Source: Azolla caroliniana
Taxonomy: Eukaryota > Polypodiophyta
DNA length: 64,000 nucleotides
Assembly: GCA_043228905.1 (NCBI GenBank)
Contig: JBHGNT010000016.1
Span: 9,920,001-9,984,000 of the forward strand
Direction: 5' to 3'
Positions 60,121 to 64,000 of the stretch are shown here, in pieces. How positions within the stretch are numbered: position 1 is the first letter of the stretch; each line of letters opens with the position of its first letter. The notes beneath the pieces are model-generated. The model ran no database searches. It had not been told where the DNA came from and saw nothing but the letters and a program-made list of their open reading frames with translations. Position numbers and translations under genes: made by a program.

Positions 60121-62591
60121 AACTGCCCATGATGAGTGCTGTTGTTCACTCCTCTATCTAGTATGGTTATGGGTTTGCCATGCAACTTACTTATATGCTA
60201 GAAGGACCAAAACGAACTATGAAGAAGAAGAAGAAGAAGAAGGATGAAATGGAACATTGCCATAGTGGCAATATGCTTGTAATTTACATTTACATAGGCC
60301 AGCCATGCATATGCACTGAGTTGCCATTCTTTGCTGGTTTTTTATTTGTGCCGGGGTGGGGGGGACCAGTGAGTGACGTAGTTGGTATATAGGAGAAGGT
60401 GGGAAGATAAATGTACTACTAACTACTCTACTTGGGATTAGATTAGATTAAATATATGTACATACCAAACACATATGTGTTATGATTTGCGTAGTAGGGT
60501 AGGGTAAATAGGAGATGCTACTGCAATGGGACTGACCGGCTTCAGGGCAATGTGATTGCTGTCACGCTGCACACATATGGTAAGTGAGTGACATGATGAT
60601 CATCAGTTTACAAAACTTTCGAGGTCACAAACATATGAGTTTCTAAGGTAATGAAGTTTTGGATAGCGTCATGCCAAACTTAACCGTCCAACTCCTAGGG
60701 ATGCTTGATGTGCTTCTAGTCTTAACTGTGCATGGATATCAAATCTATATAGTTGTGCATGGAATGCTGACATAGAATAAAAGTTTGGCTAAAATGTCCC
60801 CAACCTTCTACGGAACTCCTAAAATGCTCCTCTCGTTTATAAACTTCTCGCTTTAAATTTCTCGAACAAGTGATTCGAATACTTTGAGAATTTGGAAAAT
60901 GAGGGGTTCTCTAAAATTTTGAATGTTTTTGGGCAATTTCCCTAGATGATATCGAATACTATTTATATGAATAATTTGGAAAAAATGCGGGTTGTTTCGA
61001 AATTATAAAAATGTTTTCATAACTATCCTAAAAAGTTTATAATTACATGCCCAAATATCCTAATAATTTCTTTTCAAAATAAAGGCCTCTTGAACCACTT
61101 AGAGCTGAGGTTTGTTAGCATTGCCATTCGTAGTTTAATGATATCATTTTCAGAATGTCAGTTATAGTATGCAATGGTGTCATTCATTGTCATGTTTCTC
61201 GAGCGTGTGTGTGTTGCTCAAGCGGGACCACCGAGGACTTGGACTAGGGAAGATATGATGCCAATGCAGAAGTGCTTGGAACAGCATCTTTCACTCAAAT
61301 GGGTGCTTGTCTTGACAGCTTGATTTGAGTAGAGGGCTTGATCTAAGTAGAGGGCTTCATTTGACTTGAGGACTTGATTTGAGTAGAGGGCTTGGGACAT
61401 AGATTTCAGGTCTATTCTTGATTAGGCACAGATTACACTTAATCAAGATTATGAAGTTTAAATTGAACTTGGTCGAGATTACAATGTCACACAACTTGAG
61501 ATGAACTTGATCAAAGTTTGAATACAATTGAAAACCTTTTTAATGTACGGTTCAACTATGGTGAAGTTACAAAATAAATAAATAATTATAGGAGGTTTTT
61601 CGAGTTTGATCTTGTCGATGTAGCTTTCCACACGTCTTGGTTTAAACTCGCCTTGGTTCCATCTAGCTCTACTTGGCGTACATGGCATCATCATTTATTT
61701 AAGTTGCCATATATAGTCCAAACCACCATTTTGAAAATTCCCAAATAGAGTTGTATTGGTTATCAAGGCTACTATACTATGTAAGGGCTTTTTCTTCTTT
61801 TTCAAATTTCCTATAGTCGATGCTTCTTGTCAAATCTAGCTTTGTTCTTGACCCTCCTCGCCTTTAACCGCTATGGCCTAACCCAATGTCCTTAGGTTAT
61901 CTTTCGAGCCACTTGATCGTCGTCGTTAGACTATCTTCCCTATTAATTTGTTTCTCCCATGGCATTGGCACCCATGGCATAATTTCCATTGCAATAGATA
62001 TAATTTCTTTTGACCATACATTGGCTCAATCAACAAAAATCTTGCCACTATGGTAGGAGTGGTTCCATCTGCCCACACAACATAGGGTATCAATGCTAAA
62101 CTCTTACTTTTCCCACACAAACATTGACAATAGCTTTATCGATTGGGTTATGCTCATGTTCCACCTTCTCCTTGGCTTTTGGATTATATAAACTATGGTA
62201 AAGGAACTCTTAATACCTAATCACACAAAGTTCTCTACATTTGTTTGCGTCCAAGTCTCCTATATATGCTACTCTTTTTTCCATGCACCCATATGAACAT
62301 ATGACATCCCTAACAGAAACTGCACATCGTCATCATCATTTTATTTCTTAAGACCCTTTCACTTTATTCATAAGATCCTCACTTGTTAACAAGTACTTCA
62401 TTTGCCCCGCTCTCATAGGCATAACCATATATTACCATCCAATTGTAATGTTCCCGTCTTCTTCTAGTTGGATGTTTCAACAAATAATGTCATTGTAGAA
62501 GATACTTATATGCCCTTCTTTCAGATCTTTTGTGCTTCTATATAACATGAAGAGTATCTTGTCATTGAGCTTAAGAATCTCTCTATGTGCA
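60121..62591. other. Intergenic, no gene seen
   Basis: AT-rich sequence downstream of LHCB6. A short repeat (CTTGATTTGAGTAGAGGGCTT-type phrases, 61318-61395) and TC-rich runs occur. No domain was recognised on either strand. Confidence 0.45.
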
Positions 62592-62635
62592 ACCATTCTC
62601 CTACATAAGTGCTAGTACTTATGAAGGAGAATGGT
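62592..62635. repeat. 44-bp near-perfect palindrome
   Basis: ACCATTCTCCTACATAAGT and its inverted counterpart (to ...AGGAGAATGGT) meet with almost no loop, with two mismatches per arm. It could form a hairpin. Origin unknown. Confidence 0.65.
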
Positions 62636-63513
62636 ACTTATGATCCTTGTTGAAAGCATTGAGTGTTAGTACTTTTCGTTTCATCAATAGTTGTATGATT
62701 TGCTTCAAATAAATCAAGATCCACATCTTCGTCATCCAATTGCATTTCACCTTTTCCTTTATATCTAGCTCTAAACAACAATTTTGCCTTGAAATTATGC
62801 TTCCCCGCCATGCGATAAGTTTCAAGCTCATTGTATATGCTAACCACCTTAGCATAGGCAATGCCACAAGTAGTGCACCTTGATATCATCTAAAGAATTG
62901 GAAGAAAATCTTTTTCGGATATGAACATTGTGACTCTTAAGTAGTGCTTGTCTGCATTTTTGCATATATGCTGCCCCATACATCCCGCTTTACTTGGGCA
63001 TAATCCCTTTATCTTTCACTTAACTTTGCCCTCGAATCAGACTACTTATTGGGCCCTTTTTCTATTTCCCTAATGGATGACACGAATAATTCTAGTAGGG
63101 CTCCTATATATGGTCACGTAGACAAGCACCCCTTATACATGACCTTCCTTAATCTTGGAGTCTCTAGAAACATTCCTTTCAACCTCTCTATGGATTTTGT
63201 ATGCTTTTGTTATATCTGTATTGCCCACAACTAGCTGAAACTAGTCATACCATGATTATAGATCCTCAATCAAATAAATTGACCTTCTCACAAAAGTTTC
63301 AACAAACTCGACAATATTTGGCTCTACCTTTGCATTGTGAATCATTACCTTGTTGTTAGGTTGAAGGTCTTGACTGAAGCACAAGGACCAATTCTTCTTC
63401 AGTACTATGAATTACCTATTCAAATAAGGAGCATTTGATGGCTCATGAATTCCCATATTCATTACTCTTGGCACTAAAATTGGCTTGTAACACCATGGTA
63501 CATGGGGAATATA
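62636..63513. other. Possible decayed transposon sequence
   Basis: The minus-strand frame at 62619-62889 (for example FKAKLLFRARYKGKGEMQLD) is open for about 80 codons but has no recognised domain. The rest is non-coding. Confidence 0.3.
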
Positions 63514-63800
63514 AAAATAATTGTAAAAGAATACGTGCAGAAGCGTTAGACAAAGCACAGAATTCACAGTCGGTTATCCGAAAATACAATAGTTAGGTAA
63601 AAACACAGAGAATGGAAATACATAGTGAGAGAGAGAGAGAGACAAAGATAGAGCAAATAACAAAAAGAAACTTCTATAAGAAAAATTCTGTGTGTATACA
63701 ATGTGCTCAATGAGCATTCTTTATACAAGTCCTTATAAGGATTGACAAGTACTTACAAGTACTTGACTGCTCATAAATGAGCTACTAACACTAACTCCCA
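63514..63800 (-). repeat. F-family LTR relic
   Basis: It aligns with the F LTR: TGTAAAAGAATACGTGCAGA against TGTAAAAACGAAGGTGCGGA, a GA tract, then CAATGTGCTCAATGAGCATT...CTAACACTAACT as in 55500-55600. It reads on the minus strand. Confidence 0.65.
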
Positions 63801-64000
63801 AAAATATTCCTTCGAGGAATATGGGTCCCTCATTTGGCCCACTTAGCTGAAATGAGATCAGACTCTCCTCTAGAGTGCCGATCTCGTCCTCAACCATGAG
63901 GTCGGCCTCACTAGCCCAAAATTCGGTATGGAGTCCATGGGGGGTTGGACTGGTCGGAGGTTGGTACCATGAAGCTGATTCATCGAACATGACATCTTGG
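63801..64000 (-). pseudogene. F-family copia integrase-RT linker relic
   Basis: Minus strand: QDVMFDESASWYQPPTSPTP, then EADLMVEDEIGTLEESLISF and QLSGPNEGP, matching the linker of F and F' ([35 protein letters not shown]). It abuts the LTR relic with RT and RNase H missing, so it is an internally deleted element. It continues beyond the window edge. Confidence 0.75.

Overview
The window is plant nuclear DNA: about 55 kb of nested LTR retrotransposons lying upstream of one ordinary nuclear gene. That gene, at 58592-59972 on the plus strand, has two exons and encodes LHCB6 (CP24), a minor chlorophyll a/b antenna protein of photosystem II. The gene means a land plant. LHCB6 is reported lost in Pinaceae and Gnetales, so those groups are unlikely. 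The species cannot be named from sequence alone. No bacterial, organellar, rRNA, CRISPR or functional tRNA feature was seen.

Layout. (a) 1-6981: a chromovirus pol tail with an LTR (1108-1623), a broken coiled-coil reading frame, and a decayed Tat/Athila-like Ty3 relict (3780-6720) fused in frame to a piece of copia reverse transcriptase. (b) 6998-21950: a decayed copia element (here copia B) whose 5' LTR start, with adjoining chromovirus sequence, has been inverted. A full-length 8.9 kb Tat/Athila-like element (12296-21177, minus strand, 442-bp LTRs, target duplication CAGGT) is nested in its RNase H region. (c) 21950-37853: an old chromovirus (here G) carrying a 361-bp palindromic insertion, and a head-to-tail tandem of a Tnt1/Tork-like copia element (here copia C, minus strand). 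(d) 26884-32541: inside copia C sits an apparently intact 5.66 kb chromovirus with LTRs that read as identical and target duplication CTATC. (e) 37854-40413: a second Tnt1-like copia (D) with a chromovirus fragment in place of part of its pol. (f) 40414-45359: a gag-only LTR element (E) with one truncated LTR. (g) 45360-55749: two copies of one copia family head to head, F (minus) and F' (plus, target duplication ATTAT), F' sitting inside the 5' LTR of F. (h) 55750-63500: mostly non-coding flanks of LHCB6. (i) 63514-64000: another relict of the F family.

The most striking object is the intact chromovirus at 26884-32541. It has no tRNA-type primer binding site. The 12 nt at 27311-27322, just inside the 5' LTR, are complementary to LTR sequence 33-44 nt downstream of the TATA box, which is the arrangement of the self-priming Tf1/sushi retrotransposons. 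Its gag and pol lie in different frames, joined by a textbook -1 frameshift signal: slippery heptamer GTTAAAC, a 6-nt spacer, then an 11-bp stem. Its LTR family begins with an antisense tRNA-like (A-box/B-box) module, and a palindromic insertion elsewhere in the window carries two such LTR starts, TG...CA ends and a 5-bp target duplication. Both RNA signals come from direct reading of the sequence; function is inferred.

How the parts interact: apart from LHCB6, the open frames are transposon proteins (Gag, protease, reverse transcriptase, RNase H, integrase) or their relics, plus one unrecognised frame at 56196-56741. Only the young chromovirus looks capable of making a complete protein set. 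The nesting order (G and B oldest, then the Tat-like element and copia C, then the chromovirus) can be read from which element interrupts which, and from target-site duplications.
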